A stretch of DNA of 64,000 bases from Streptomyces sp. SW4 (lineage in GTDB: Bacteria > Actinomycetota > Actinomycetes > Streptomycetales > Streptomycetaceae): the NCBI GenBank assembly GCA_003248315.1, contig QKWM01000004.1:310001-374000 (forward strand), written 5' to 3'. How positions within the stretch are numbered: the stretch's first letter is position 1; every line of letters starts with the position of its first letter. A program made the position numbers and the translations under genes. This document shows positions 1 through 8,699 of the stretch, piece by piece. The notes under the pieces are model-generated. The model was not told the DNA's origin. It saw only the letters and a list, made by a program, of their open reading frames with translations, and did no database searches.

Positions 1-375
1 GAGCACGCCGGTCAGGGCGGCGAGCAGCATGACGGTGACCGTGGTGGGCAGGCCGGCCTCCAGTTGCGGCAGCGCGACAGCGGCGGCCACCACAACGGCG
101 GCCCGCATCGCCGAGGCCACCCGCAGCACGCGGGTCGTGCCGTGACGGTCAACCACGGCCCCGGCGACGGCGAACGCAGCCAGGCGCGGGACCCACTCCA
201 GTGCGAACGCCAAACCGGTCAGGGCTGCGGAGTTGGTGGTGGCGAGCACCAGCAGCGGGATGCCGTACGTCGTCATAGCGAAGGCGCCGGCGTCCATACT
301 GCGGGGCAGGTAGATGCCGCGCAGCAGGGTGGGGACCGGCCGACGGGCGTGCCGGGGTCCGACGCGGGATCTCAC
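1..375 (-). CDS. MFS transporter, N-terminal part (runs off the window)
   Basis: The reverse strand encodes a hydrophobic N-terminus with at least three membrane segments. The stretch after the first helix, with VVDRHGTTRVLRVASA, is the loop between helices 2 and 3 of major facilitator exporters (known motif A region). The GTG start overlaps the stop of the upstream regulator by four bases (GTGA), so the two are probably translated together. The substrate cannot be told. A regulator plus exporter pair like this often handles a drug or metabolite, which is inference. The C-terminal part lies outside the window. Confidence 0.7.
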   Translation of the reverse strand, partial: MRSRVGPRHARRPVPTLLRGIYLPRSMDAGAFAMTTYGIPLLVLATTNSAALTGLAFALEWVPRLAAFAVAGAVVDRHGTTRVLRVASAMRAAVVVAAAVALPQLEAGLPTTVTVMLLAALTGVL

Positions 376-949
376 GCAGCGGGCTCCATCTCATCCGACG
401 CATGAGAGGAGTGCAGAGCTGTGTCGTGCACGACGTACGCATTCGCCTGGAGCCAGGCGGCCAGTGCGCGCTGCGGGCCGTCGAGGGCGGAGATGGCCTC
501 ACGGGAGAGAACCGCTCCACCAGGGACCAGCAGCCCGTTCGAGTTGCCGAGCCTGGCGGCCCTCCTTCAAGCCCCTCTGTGTGGCTGAGCAGGATGAGGG
601 TGCGCTGGACACGGGCGACGAAATCGCTGGTCACTGTGGGGAAGTGGTGGGTACGGGCCCAGTGCGCGGCCGTGTCGTACACGTCGGCGAGGTCCTCGCC
701 ACGGGAGGTGAGCCGGTAGCGGACCCGCTCGTGCTCGTCGCCGTAGACCAGGCCGAAGTCGCGGGCTCGGTCTATGGCGTGACCAAGCTGGTTAGCGGTC
801 AGGTCGCTGAAGGCGGCCTGCAAGCTGCCGCGGCGGCGGGCGATGGGGCCGTTGTCGGCGATTTCGCTGACGAGGCGGATCAGTCCCGGCAGGGACAGTG
901 CACGGACGGTCTGGCGCCTGTCCAGGCGGGTGGTCGGGCACCTGGTCAT
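372..949 (-). CDS. Winged-helix regulator, HxlR/MarR-like, one frameshift
   Basis: The first 120 or so residues read as a helix-turn-helix followed by a wing: SLPGLIRLVSEIADNG, then RARDFGLVYGDEHERVRYRLTSRGEDLADV. This is the layout of HxlR/MarR-type regulators. The frame breaks near 545-565, and in the next frame the C-terminus continues to a stop that overlaps the MFS start. Its ATG overlaps the stop of the upstream two-domain regulator (ATGA). The three genes therefore form one operon, and this protein probably controls the exporter or the operon. The frameshift may be a sequence error. Confidence 0.6.
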
Positions 950-1845
950 CGACGGTGGCCTCCTGCCTGCGGGAGGGCGACGGGGCGCACCGGTATCTGG
1001 TGGGAGAACAGATCAGTGGGCTTCCAGGCCGTGGCCGCGGGCTGGGTGGACAGGGCCGGGGCCGCTGCCGCCGGAGTGGGGGCTGCGGGCGCCGGTACGC
1101 GGGGCTGGGTGGTCAGCCATGGTCCGGACGTGGTCTGCGTCGCCGACCGGGCCTGGCCCCACAAGGGGTGGGTGTCGGCGTCGGCGAGCGGGCGTCCTGC
1201 GGCCCAGGCGCTCAGCGCCCGGTAGACGGGGGCGAGGGCGTGGCCGTTGGCAGTCAGCTCGTAGACGCGACCGTCCTTGCGGACCAGGCCGTCCTCGACC
1301 AGGCGGTCCACCTGGGGGTAGATGTTGCTGAGCCGGTGGCTCGGCATCGCCGCGGCGGACAGGGCCTTGGCGCTGGAGGCGCCGCGGGCCTTGAGCACCC
1401 AGAGGATCGGCGTGGCGTGCCGGGGGCCGATCAGTGCGAGGGTGTCTTCGATGTTCTGCGCGGGCGCGACGTGGGTGACCGGCTCCAGCGTCCCGGTGTC
1501 CTTGTTCTTCACCAGGGGCTTTTCCAGGTGCTTCTCGCCCCAGGCGGCGATCACGGTCAGGACGGGCATAAGGTCGGCGCCGCGGCCGGTCAGGCCGTAG
1601 GTGACGTGTCCCTGGGCGACCTCGGTGCGCTCGACCAGCCCGGCGTCGGTGAGCTTGCGCAGCTTGGGGTGGAGTGTGCCGTCATTGAGCCAGGGCAGGC
1701 GCGGCTTGATCTCCGCGTAGCGCAGGGGCTGAGCGGACAACGTCATCAGGATCCACACGCTCCACAGCGGGGCGATCATCTCCAGCGACTCGGTGACACG
1801 TGAGACGTCGACCTGAGTGGAGCGGGACAGACCGGTGGTGGCCAA
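946..1845 (-). CDS. Two-domain HxlR-type winged-helix protein
   Basis: This 299-residue protein contains two winged-helix domains in tandem. The first spans about residues 15-100 (LWSVWILMTLSAQPLRYAEI, then LTDAGLVERT and YGLTGRGADL). The second spans about 128-215 (RHATPILWVLKA, LVEDGLVRKDGRVYELTANG). Single-domain HxlR proteins bind DNA as dimers, so a tandem version could act as a covalent dimer, which is inference. About 80 C-terminal residues are Ala/Pro-rich. The start is TTG, chosen for an AGGAG seven bases upstream. It is the first gene of a three-gene operon with a second regulator and an MFS transporter. Confidence 0.7.
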   Translation of the reverse strand: MATTGLSRSTQVDVSRVTESLEMIAPLWSVWILMTLSAQPLRYAEIKPRLPWLNDGTLHPKLRKLTDAGLVERTEVAQGHVTYGLTGRGADLMPVLTVIAAWGEKHLEKPLVKNKDTGTLEPVTHVAPAQNIEDTLALIGPRHATPILWVLKARGASSAKALSAAAMPSHRLSNIYPQVDRLVEDGLVRKDGRVYELTANGHALAPVYRALSAWAAGRPLADADTHPLWGQARSATQTTSGPWLTTQPRVPAPAAPTPAAAAPALSTQPAATAWKPTDLFSHQIPVRPVALPQAGGHRR

Positions 1846-1874
1846 GGGGTAACTCCTAGGGCGGGGCGGGCGGT

Positions 1875-2285
1875 TCAGCGGGTGCGGGTGGCAGCAGGTA
1901 CCGGGGCGCAGGCGGGTGCAGCAGGTGCTGACGACGGCGGAGGCGGTGCGGCGGGGACACGGTGCAGGCTGGCGAGGACGGCACTGACGGTCTTGGCGTG
2001 GGCGTCCCGCGTGGCGACGGATTCAGCGATCCGGCGAGCGCAGTCGAGCAGGTGGCCTGCCTCGAACGTTCCGATCTGCCTGTCGGGGTGAGCCAGTTCA
2101 CGCAGTCGCTGCAGTTGGAAGGTGATGTTGCGCTCGGCGAGCTGGAGATCGGTGTGGCTACTGGTCAGGGCGGCGAGCATGGTGCCGGTCGGATTGGTGT
2201 CGACGTGGGCTTCGAGCGCGGCCATCGGCTGGCCATACAGCTCCTCGATGCGTCCGGCGATGGTCTGGGAGGTGGAGTGGGGCAA
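1875..2285 (-). CDS. Small helical plasmid protein, function unknown
   Basis: About 136 residues, predicted helical, with a proline/alanine-rich tail. The region NITFQLQRLRELA followed by a second helix resembles the protein at 4,614-5,302 (NVTFYRSQLNSL), so the two are paralogues. The start is probably TTG, 11 bases after the stop of the upstream gene and behind GAAAG. It is the last gene of a three-gene coupled set that begins at 3,197. No known domain was recognised. Confidence 0.5.
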   Translation of the reverse strand: MPHSTSQTIAGRIEELYGQPMAALEAHVDTNPTGTMLAALTSSHTDLQLAERNITFQLQRLRELAHPDRQIGTFEAGHLLDCARRIAESVATRDAHAKTVSAVLASLHRVPAAPPPPSSAPAAPACAPVPAATRTR

Positions 2286-2295
2286 TCGGGGGCTT

Positions 2296-2739
2296 TCACG
2301 GTCGGCGGGCCCGCGCCGCCCCGGCACGTGCCGGTGCCGGGGCGGGCGGGAGCATGGTGGCGAGGCGGGGCCGGGGGAGCTGCGCCGGCCGCTCGGGACG
2401 CGGCCCGGGCGGCGGCATCGTGCGCAGCAACTCGCCGAGTGCGGTGGCGTATCCGTCACGGGCAGACAGGGCTGCTTCCATCCACTGCGCGTCGGCCCGA
2501 AGGTCGTCGGCGGACAGTTCGCCCATGTCGCGGTCGGCGGCGGTGGCATCGTGGATGCGGTCGCGGACCCGGGCGACCTGCTCCTCGGCCACGGCCGGCC
2601 AGGAGCGCAGCTCCAAGGCGCGCGTCAGGGCGGCGGACGCCCCGGGGCTGCCGGCCTGCGCGTACAGCTCACTCACCGAGGCACCGAAGGCTTGGACCAG
2701 CGCCTCGTCCTGGCTGGCGGGCTTGTGCACAACGCTCAC
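2296..2739 (-). CDS. Hypothetical plasmid protein, helical
   Basis: This 147-residue protein is mostly charged helices followed by a proline-rich tail. The GTG start overlaps the stop codon of the gene upstream (GTGA), which indicates translational coupling. The protein family is not recognised. Similar short, acidic, helix-rich proteins with Pro/Ala/Arg tails recur throughout this element. Confidence 0.5.
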   Translation of the reverse strand: MSVVHKPASQDEALVQAFGASVSELYAQAGSPGASAALTRALELRSWPAVAEEQVARVRDRIHDATAADRDMGELSADDLRADAQWMEAALSARDGYATALGELLRTMPPPGPRPERPAQLPRPRLATMLPPAPAPARAGAARARRP

Positions 2740-3197
2740 CGCACCGCTCCTCGCACCGGCACGGACGGCGTGGGCGAGGCGCTCGCTACCGGTGCGGTCT
2801 GAAGGGCCGGGCCGCGACGGGAGGCCGTTTCGGCTCCGCGCCAGGCTCCCGGGCCCCTGCGGCCCGGGGAGTTCGGGTCGGTGTAGTGGCGTACGACCAT
2901 CGCCCGCCCGTCGCGCACCGCCACGGCGGCATTGACCTGGTGGGCCAGCTCCATGACCGGGTCGTCCAGCACGTCACCGGGTGCGCTGTCGAGGGCCGCG
3001 ACGAGCGCGTCTTCGGCTTTCTCCAGTACCTCCTGGGCCTCGGCGAGCATGCCGTACCACTTCACGACGACGGTGGCGTCGTTGGATGCGTGCGGGGCCG
3101 CGGCCACCGCCCGACGCAGGTCGGCCAGCGGCATCTGGAAGCGGGTCTCGATCTGCTGGGTGATGACGCCCATCACGTCGTCGGCGTCGTCGGACAC
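2736..3197 (-). CDS. Hypothetical plasmid protein, first gene of a coupled trio
   Basis: The start is the GTG at 3,197, because AAAGGAG lies at good spacing before it; the longer open frame has no such site. The protein has about 153 residues, with a helical N-terminal half and a Pro/Arg-rich end. It overlaps the next gene by GTGA. No family was recognised. Position and style suggest an accessory protein of the conjugative element. Confidence 0.5.
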   Translation of the reverse strand: MSDDADDVMGVITQQIETRFQMPLADLRRAVAAAPHASNDATVVVKWYGMLAEAQEVLEKAEDALVAALDSAPGDVLDDPVMELAHQVNAAVAVRDGRAMVVRHYTDPNSPGRRGPGAWRGAETASRRGPALQTAPVASASPTPSVPVRGAVR

Positions 3198-3303
3198 GAC
3201 GTGGCTCCTTTCCTGTGAAATGCGTGGGCGGGGCAAGGGCGCGTGCTTCTCTGTTCAGCGGCGAAGGGCGGCGCCGATGTGGAAGTTCGCGTAGCTCGGG
3301 CGG

Positions 3304-3651
3304 CTAGTCGAGGCACATGTAGACGTCGCGGTAGACGTACGAGCCGGAGACCCAGCCCTTTACGCCCGTGTTCTTGTCGGTGATGTAGTGCCAATTCCCG
3401 CTGGTCTTGTGGACCGTGAAGTGGTGGTTTCGGTAGAGCACGCCGACGGCGGTGGACTTCATGCTCGCCTTGGAGCGGATCGTGACCGCACTCGTGTGCA
3501 CGGCCCACGGTCCGGGCCGGTCACACGGGCGGCTGGTCGGCGCGGAGGCCGGCGCCTGGGCGGGTGCCGCGCTCGCGGACGTGGCGCCGAGGAGCGGCAG
3601 GGCGAGCGCGCCGAGAACAGCGGCGCAGACGGCTATGCGGGGTGAGTGCAT
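3304..3651 (-). CDS. Secreted bacterial SH3-like domain protein
   Basis: A clear Sec signal peptide (basic start, hydrophobic core, ATSASAA before the likely cut) precedes about 85 mature residues. The mature part, with VTIRSKASMKSTAVGVLYRN, then SGNWHYITDKN and GVKGWVSGSYV, follows the bacterial SH3 pattern, which usually binds peptidoglycan or peptides. Two cysteines in the mature part could form a disulfide. The ATG at 3,651 is chosen for the GGAGG about 11 bases upstream. A copy of the conserved palindrome lies about 90 bp upstream, so the gene probably belongs to that regulon. Confidence 0.75.
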   Translation of the reverse strand: MHSPRIAVCAAVLGALALPLLGATSASAAPAQAPASAPTSRPCDRPGPWAVHTSAVTIRSKASMKSTAVGVLYRNHHFTVHKTSGNWHYITDKNTGVKGWVSGSYVYRDVYMCLD

Positions 3652-3741
3652 GAGGAATTGACCTCCAGAGGAGAAAGAAGGGAACGCGGAAGCACACCCG
3701 GGCTGGACGCCGGGCGGGCAGTAGTTCAAGAGTCCGGAGAA

Positions 3742-3766
3742 TCCCCGGTTTCGCTAACCGGGAATG
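3742..3766 (-). promoter_or_regulatory. Conserved palindrome, copy 1 (promoter/operator of the SH3 gene)
   Basis: Read on the minus strand the arms are ATTCCCGGTT and AACCGGGGAT around the asymmetric centre AGCGA. The left arm has one mismatch to the other four copies. CATAGC lies five bases before it. It has the same orientation towards its gene as the other copies at 7,616, 18,842, 28,107 and 58,785. Confidence 0.8.
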
Positions 3767-3854
3767 TGCTGCTATGTTTCGCGCTGCGCCGGGCATCGAG
3801 CCCTCCCGGATCCGCCTCGGAGAACCCTGGGATGACCTGAATTCGCGGCCGCGG

Positions 3855-4576
3855 TCAACGGGTTGGGCCCATTGGCGGGGCGGGGGGGCGGGAATGCCGG
3901 GCCTCGCGGACGGGGCGGTGTGCCGGGTCGCCGGCGGGGCGGTGGGAAGGGGAACGTCCTCGCCGGACCAGTGGGCGTGCCACCAGGCATTGGCCTGCTC
4001 GTAGGTCGAGAAGCCGCCTTCGCGCAGGGTGCGCGTCCCGTGGTCGGTGTCGACCTCCTGCAGCAGCACGCGGAAACGGAGCGGCGCCTTCTCGTCGATG
4101 GCGGCCAGGAGCACCGTGATCTGCATGCGGTCCGGGTCGTCCGAGGTGTAGCTGGTGACGAGGGCGAAGTGGTCGCCGTCGGAGGCGAGGCGGTCCTCCA
4201 GCTCCTTGGTGGCCTCGTCGGCCGCGTCGGTACCCATGTCCGGGCGCAGGCCGATGGCCTCCTTGGGGCAGCCGCGGGCAATCAGCCAGCTCTGCGCCAT
4301 GGCCGGCAGAGGCAGTCGCTCGTGCCGGAAGCGGAAGGTACGGGCTTCCACGTCGCGCTGCAGGTGGAGAGCCACCAGCTGCGGCTCTCCGGGGATACCC
4401 CAGGTCACCGCGCCGTTGTGCAGGACGTAGTAGCTGTGCCGCTGGTCGTCGGTGTGGTGCTCGGCGAGCACGGCGAGTTCAGTGGAGTCGATGTCGATGT
4501 GCTGCCAGAATTGCTCGGCAACACGGCCGTTGACGGCGTCGTATCCGTCGAGGCGGAAGTCCGGGGATGAGGGCAT
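3855..4576 (-). CDS. DUF317-like hypothetical protein
   Basis: About 235 residues with no signal peptide. The middle contains QITVLLAAIDEKAPLRFRVLL and the end WWHAHWSGED. No catalytic motif is visible. The frame as sequenced runs on across the palindrome and the SH3 gene, which is implausible. A one-base correction in the C run near 3,880-3,890 gives a stop at 3,855, which I take as the real end. The ATG at 4,576 follows a weak GAAAG. Function unknown; the DUF317 comparison is loose and rests only on general style. Confidence 0.45.
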
Positions 4577-4613
4577 AGGGGCTTTCGGAGCGGGGCGCAC
4601 GCGGGATGCGGGT

Positions 4614-5302
4614 TCAGCGGCGGGCGGGGGTGGCCACGGGCCAGGTGCCGGGCCGGGGCACGGGAGCGGCGCCGGGCACCTTGGGCGAGCGAGGGCCGGT
4701 CAGCGCCGCACGGCCGGTGTCGGTCAGCGTGACGGGCTGACCTGCCGTGAGCGGGTGGGAGGTGTCGCGTACCACCAGGCGGTCCTCTTCGAGGCGCTGC
4801 AGCTGGCTGAAGGGGATGCGGGTGCCAGCGGCGGTGACGACGTACAGGCGCTGCGTCAGCAGGTTCTGGTGGAGCTTGGCGCCCGAGTGATGGCGAGCAG
4901 CGCCGCGATGTCGGGCGCGGACAGGTTCGGCACGTCATGGGGAGCGCTGGCCCGGGCGGCGGCTTCGACAGGCTCGAGCGCGGCAACGGCCTCGGCCTGC
5001 CGCTGGTCCCGGGTACGAGCCGCGTCCGCCAGCAGGGCGACGGTCCGGTCGATGCGGTCGAGCAGGGCGTTGTCGACCGGGTAGTCGCCGGAGGACAGGC
5101 TGTTGAGCTGGGACCTGTAGAAGGTGACGTTGCTCTCGGCCTGGACGAGGGCTCGGTGGGCGTCCACCAGGTGCACGTGCTGTTCGTCGAGCAGGTCGCG
5201 GTCGCGGTGCTGCCACAGCCGGTCGATGCTGTGGCCCACGGCCGCCTCGATGCGGTGGTCAAGCCGGGTCAGAGCCTTCCTGACCGGAGTTTCGCGGGGC
5301 AT
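4614..5302 (-). CDS. Helical N-terminus plus C-terminal winged helix, frameshifted
   Basis: The N-terminal 145 residues are long helices. After a frame break near 4,880 the C-terminus reads KLHQNLLTQRLYVVTAAGT and then LQRLEEDRLVVRDT and GQPVTLTDTGRAAL. That is a small winged-helix domain shared with the proteins at 41,332 and 42,085. The combination suggests a DNA-binding protein that oligomerises through its helical part. The ORF ends in the Pro/Arg-rich tail common in this element. Confidence is good for the paralogy and low for the role. Confidence 0.55.
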
Positions 5303-5320
5303 AAGGGATTCCTTGGAGTG

Positions 5321-5779
5321 TCACGAGGGCTGGAGCGCGAGGCCGCCCATGCCGAGGGGCAGGCGCACGTCGAGGTGCGCTCCGTGCCGCGTCTCGCGGA
5401 CGGGACCGAGACGGCGAAGGAGGCGGAGCATCGGCTGGTTCGACGCCTCGGTGTAGGTGCTCAGAGTGTGGGCGCCCCGGTCCTGGGCGTACTGGGCGGC
5501 GTGCCGGGCCAGCGCGGTGCCGAGGCCGCGGCACTGGTGGGCATCGGCCACCTGGAGCCCGAGGTCGAAGACGCCCGCTTCCCGGCTGACTGGGCCGGTA
5601 CAGACCGGCGCGAGCGGCTCGTCGCCGGCGCCGAGCCCCAGCCAGCAGTCGGCATGTGTGAGCAGCTGGCCAAAGGTGCGGCGCGACGGGTGCGTACGGC
5701 CCCAGCGGCGTAGCAAGTGCGCAGGAGAGCAGCGCCGGTGGAAGGCGTCGACGAGCGGGAAGTCTTCGGCCATCACGGG
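5321..5779 (-). CDS. GNAT-family N-acetyltransferase
   Basis: About 152 residues of GNAT fold. The acetyl-CoA-binding loop is visible as QCRGLGTALARHAAQYA (Q/RxxGxG/A type), followed by the final strand-helix pair TYTEASNQPMLRLLRRLG. The C-terminus is slightly short. The N-terminus (LRPVMAEDFPLVDAFHRRC) has the usual beginning of the family. The start is taken at GTG 5,779, next to ATG 5,776. The substrate is unknown. It sits between two plasmid-type genes in the same orientation. Confidence 0.7.
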   Translation of the reverse strand, partial: PVMAEDFPLVDAFHRRCSPAHLLRRWGRTHPSRRTFGQLLTHADCWLGLGAGDEPLAPVCTGPVSREAGVFDLGLQVADAHQCRGLGTALARHAAQYAQDRGAHTLSTYTEASNQPMLRLLRRLGPVRETRHGAHLDVRLPLGMGGLALQPS

Positions 5780-5805
5780 GCGTAGGGCCGTGAGGGCGGG
5801 GTGCC

Positions 5806-6420
5806 TCAGCAGGAGCAGTCGGGCAGCGCGGCCTCAAGGGAGCTGCGCAGGTATCCCTTGAGCTGGTGGGTGCCGAAGCGGACGTTGCGGGGCCGCGCAC
5901 CGTACGGTGCCAGGAGACGGCTCAGACGCAGCGGCGTGAGTTCGGCGTAGGACCAGCGGCCTTCCGCCACGCCAGGCATCTGGCGCAGGCGGTCGGTGAG
6001 ATCGGCCGAGGACATGGCAACCGGATCACCGTCCGCGGTGAAGGCGTCGAGGCACGCGTGGACGATCGTGTGCTCGGCGGCCGGGCAGGAGCAACAGTCC
6101 ACCGCGTCCTTGGCGGTGTCCTCGTCGCTGTCGCCGGCGGCGTGGGAGCAGCAGCACGGGATGCTCAGCAGGCGGGTCAGCTCGGCGCCGGCCAGCACGC
6201 GCAGGATGAGGACATCGGTGAGCTGTTCCAGCTGCTCGTGGGCGTCGGCGAGACAGCCGGTCGACCCGCCGCCGGCCACGGCGATGAGCTGAGCGTACAT
6301 CTGCTGAACTCGTTGGTAGGCGTCCAGGATCGCCCGGTGGTGCGGGTTCTCCTGCGGGGCGTCGAGGCCGGCGAGAGGTGTCGTGAGGTCGTCGAGGCCG
6401 GAGGGGAAGTGGATCGTCAA
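5806..6420 (-). CDS. Cys-rich hypothetical protein with a DUF3631-like C-terminus
   Basis: This 204-residue protein has a cysteine cluster in the middle (CCCSH, DCCSC) and ends in CSC, which could bind a metal. The last 60 residues, with LTPLRLSRLLAPYGARPRNV and KGYLRSSLEAAL, resemble the C-terminal part of DUF3631 proteins from actinobacterial plasmids. The start is TTG, overlapping the stop of the RelE-like gene upstream (TTGA). Function unknown. Confidence 0.55.
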   Translation of the reverse strand: MTIHFPSGLDDLTTPLAGLDAPQENPHHRAILDAYQRVQQMYAQLIAVAGGGSTGCLADAHEQLEQLTDVLILRVLAGAELTRLLSIPCCCSHAAGDSDEDTAKDAVDCCSCPAAEHTIVHACLDAFTADGDPVAMSSADLTDRLRQMPGVAEGRWSYAELTPLRLSRLLAPYGARPRNVRFGTHQLKGYLRSSLEAALPDCSC

Positions 6421-6905
6421 AGAGTGCGGTCCTTCAAAGTCGGGGACTGGGCGGGGCGGGGAAGGCCGGGTACGGCGTACGGCGGCGGGCCCGGTTTCGG
6501 GGCTTCGCGGCGCGTCTCCAGCTGCGGGGAGCTGGAGCGGGCGGCGTGGGCGAGCGCACTGGTGGGGCGGCGGGTGAGGCCCAGGCGTTTGCGGGCGACG
6601 TTGTACACGTCGTGCCGCTCACGGGGGCGGACGGCCACCACGTGGATCTCGGTGCGGTGCGCCGAGGCGGGCGGGGCCGGGCGCTGGGCGTAGACGACGC
6701 GCCAGGCGTTGCGGTGATCGACGTAGAGCTTGCGGTACCCGGTGAGTTCGCCGTTCAGCTTGGTGCCGAACAGCTTGGCGTCGACGACGTCCTGGAGCTG
6801 GGTGAGGGCCAGGTCGCGGATGTCTCCGGGGGCCTGGAGGAGGTCGGTCAGGGCGCGGGGGTCGAAGGAGAGGCCGAAGGCGGGCCGGTGTTCGGGCCCG
6901 CTCAT
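6417..6905 (-). CDS. RelE/ParE-superfamily-like protein
   Basis: Residues 10-105 look like a RelE-fold domain: helices, then KLNGELTGYRKLYVDHRNAWRVVYAQ, then EIHVVAVRPRERHDVYNVARKRLG. RelE toxins bind ribosomes and cut mRNA, using basic residues and often a C-terminal tyrosine. An R and a Y are present here in the final strand-helix. A 50-residue tail is added. The ATG overlaps the stop of the DUF4913-like gene. That gene does not look like a usual antitoxin, so a toxin-antitoxin role is uncertain. Confidence 0.6.
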   Translation of the reverse strand: MSGPEHRPAFGLSFDPRALTDLLQAPGDIRDLALTQLQDVVDAKLFGTKLNGELTGYRKLYVDHRNAWRVVYAQRPAPPASAHRTEIHVVAVRPRERHDVYNVARKRLGLTRRPTSALAHAARSSSPQLETRREAPKPGPPPYAVPGLPRPAQSPTLKDRTL

Positions 6906-7555
6906 GGGGCGGCCTGGTCCGGCTCGCCGGGCTCCGGCTTGTCCGCGGAGGCGGCGCGGTTGGAGCGGGTGGAGGAGGTGGGGCCGGGCAGCAGGCGGTG
7001 CGCGTCGCGGTCGGGGTCGGTCTGGCAGGCCGAGAGCGGGCCCCCGGGGGCGCGCACATGGGCGAGGCAGTGGGTGAGGAAGTCGCGGTGCCACACGAAC
7101 ATCCCGGAGGGTCCCGCCTCGGGGTCTTTGTGCTGCTGGTAGGCCATCCACAGGGCGTGGAGCCAGGCGACGACGTCGTCGTGCTCCTGCCACTGCTTGC
7201 ACCAGGGTGCAGCGGTGGTGACCTCGGCGCCGTAGGTGCGGATGAGGAAGCCGTCGACCCAGTCGGAGAGCGCATCCAGCTCGTCCTCGTACTCCTCGCC
7301 CTCCAGTTCCAGGATCGGGCGCGGCTCCGGCGGCACCGGGGCCGGCGAGCCGGGCATCCCGGGAAGGCTGGGCATGCCGAACGCCGCGAAGGGCGAGGGG
7401 TCCGGCAGTGTGGAGAGGGTGTCGAGCTGCCGGGCCTGTTCGGCGGTCTGCTCCATGAGTTTGCGGACGCTGGCCTCGATGCTCTCCAGATTCGAGTCCG
7501 GCAGCCGGACAGGTTCCATTTCCCCGTCGTCGGGGAGGTCTATGGATTCAGGCAC
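6902..7555 (-). CDS. DUF4913-like plasmid protein
   Basis: The GTG at 7,555 is the likely start because AAGGAG lies nine to ten bases upstream. The N-terminal part is acidic with a short coiled stretch. Residues 110-170, with WCKQWQEHDDVVAWLHALWM, fit the DUF4913 domain found on actinobacterial plasmids (known family, unknown function). Palindrome copy 2 lies about 60 bp before the start, so this gene heads an operon with the RelE-like and Cys-rich genes. Confidence 0.65.
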   Translation of the reverse strand: MPESIDLPDDGEMEPVRLPDSNLESIEASVRKLMEQTAEQARQLDTLSTLPDPSPFAAFGMPSLPGMPGSPAPVPPEPRPILELEGEEYEDELDALSDWVDGFLIRTYGAEVTTAAPWCKQWQEHDDVVAWLHALWMAYQQHKDPEAGPSGMFVWHRDFLTHCLAHVRAPGGPLSACQTDPDRDAHRLLPGPTSSTRSNRAASADKPEPGEPDQAAP

Positions 7556-7615
7556 GAAGGGGGTCTCCTTGAAGCCGCGGCCGGTGGCGTGAATGACGGC
7601 TCCACGATCCAGAGA

Positions 7616-7640
7616 ATCCCCGGTTTCGCTAACCGGGGAT
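7616..7640 (-). promoter_or_regulatory. Conserved palindrome, copy 2 (before the DUF4913-like operon)
   Basis: A perfect 10-bp inverted repeat (ATCCCCGGTT and complement) around AGCGA as read on the minus strand. TATAGC precedes it by five bases on the same strand. The operon start lies about 60 bp downstream. Confidence 0.85.
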
Positions 7641-7723
7641 CCGGTGCTATAACGCATCACCCGGCACGGGGAAAGACCGACGAGACCGGCCGCTCTCGCC
7701 CCGCGCCAGGCGGCGGAGGACGG

Positions 7724-8520
7724 TCAGGCCGACAGCACGAAATCATCCTGGGACAACATCTGTTGCACCGTCTCGGTCAGCCGGTCGGCGGCCACCTCGG
7801 CATATTCGCGGGTCTTCTCCACTCCGATGAACGAGCGTCCCTCCAGCAGGGCCGCCACGCCGGTGGACCCGGAACCGGCGGTGAAGTCCAAAACGGTGCC
7901 CTGCTCCGGGCAGATCTTCACCAGCTCCCGCATCACCTCCACCGGCTTCTGCGTGATGTGCTGGCGGTTCTTGCCCGAGGGCTGCGAGGTCGAGTAGAGG
8001 CCGGGCAGGTAGACCGGGTTCCGGGAGCCGTCGATGGCGCCCTTCGAGCCCCAGATGATGAACTCGCAGTTCTGCGTGAAGCGGCCCTTCTGGGCCTGGC
8101 CTGCGGCTTGTGCCAGGCCAGCACGCCGCGCCACAGCCAGCCGGCCGCCTGCAGCGCGTCCGTCGTCGTCGGCATCTGCCGCCAGTCGGTGAACAGCAGC
8201 GCGGTGCCGCCCGGCTTGGTCAGCCGGTGCGCCTCGGTCATGATCTGCGTGAGCCAGAAGCCGTAGGAGCGCTGGTCCATGTTCTCGCCGGTGAAGTCCG
8301 GCAGCGCGTGCTTGGCGTCGGCGGAGGTGTACTTCTGCCGCGCGCTGCGGCTGGTGCGCTCCTTCGCTGTCCGGCCGCCGGAGTTGTACGGCGGGTCGGT
8401 GATGACGGAGTCGACACATCCGTCCGGCAGCGTCGCAAGCACGCTCAGCGCGTCGCCCTGGTGCAGGGAAAAAGGCAAAGGGATACCCCAATTCGGGTCG
8501 GGTGTGGATGGGTGATGCAC
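7724..8520 (-). CDS. Beta-class DNA methyltransferase (N4-cytosine/N6-adenine), one frameshift
   Basis: The catalytic motif DPPY (in VDSVITDPPYNSGG) comes first, and the AdoMet-binding motif FTAGSGSTGVAAL follows near the C-terminus. This order marks the beta group of amino-methyltransferases. The frame breaks near 8,100; joining the frames restores HKPQ to QKGRFTQNCEFIIWG. No nuclease gene is next to it, so it is probably an orphan that protects the element from host restriction or marks it. GTG 8,520 is the most likely start. A nested inverted repeat lies 100-180 bp upstream. Confidence 0.8.
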
Positions 8521-8620
8521 TCCGGCTCGCGCACAGAACCCGGCGGAACAGCCGCAGGCATGACGATGCCCGCGGCCCGCAATGCGGGGTGCGAGGGGAG
8601 GAGCCAAAACTGTAGGGCAC

Positions 8621-8699
8621 GATCCCCGGTGGAGCGGTATCGCCGCCAACTTCCGCGAAATCAAGCCTTGATCACGTTTGATTTCGGGGACCGGGGATC
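8621..8699. repeat. Nested inverted repeat in the 8.5-9.0 kb intergenic region
   Basis: The outer arms GATCCCCGGT (8,621) and ACCGGGGATC (8,690) are the arm sequence of the five conserved palindromes, here moved 60 bp apart. Inside lies a second inverted repeat, GAAATCAA (8,657) with TTGATTTC (8,678). It lies between the divergent methyltransferase and conjugation operons and may be a regulatory site or part of a transfer origin. The rest of 8,521-8,981 shows no gene. Confidence 0.6.

Noticed and set aside
6417..7555. Classical toxin-antitoxin operon
   Set aside because: The RelE-like protein is plausible, but its partner is a DUF4913-like protein and no DNA-binding antitoxin is seen, so I did not call it a toxin-antitoxin pair.
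5866..8266. Long plus-strand ORFs opposite the RelE-like and DUF4913-like genes
   Set aside because: Low-complexity antisense frames without ribosome sites. The minus-strand genes show overlaps, ribosome sites and known domains.
7724..8520. Restriction-modification system
   Set aside because: No nuclease or specificity gene adjoins the methyltransferase; the neighbours are plasmid proteins and a wall hydrolase.
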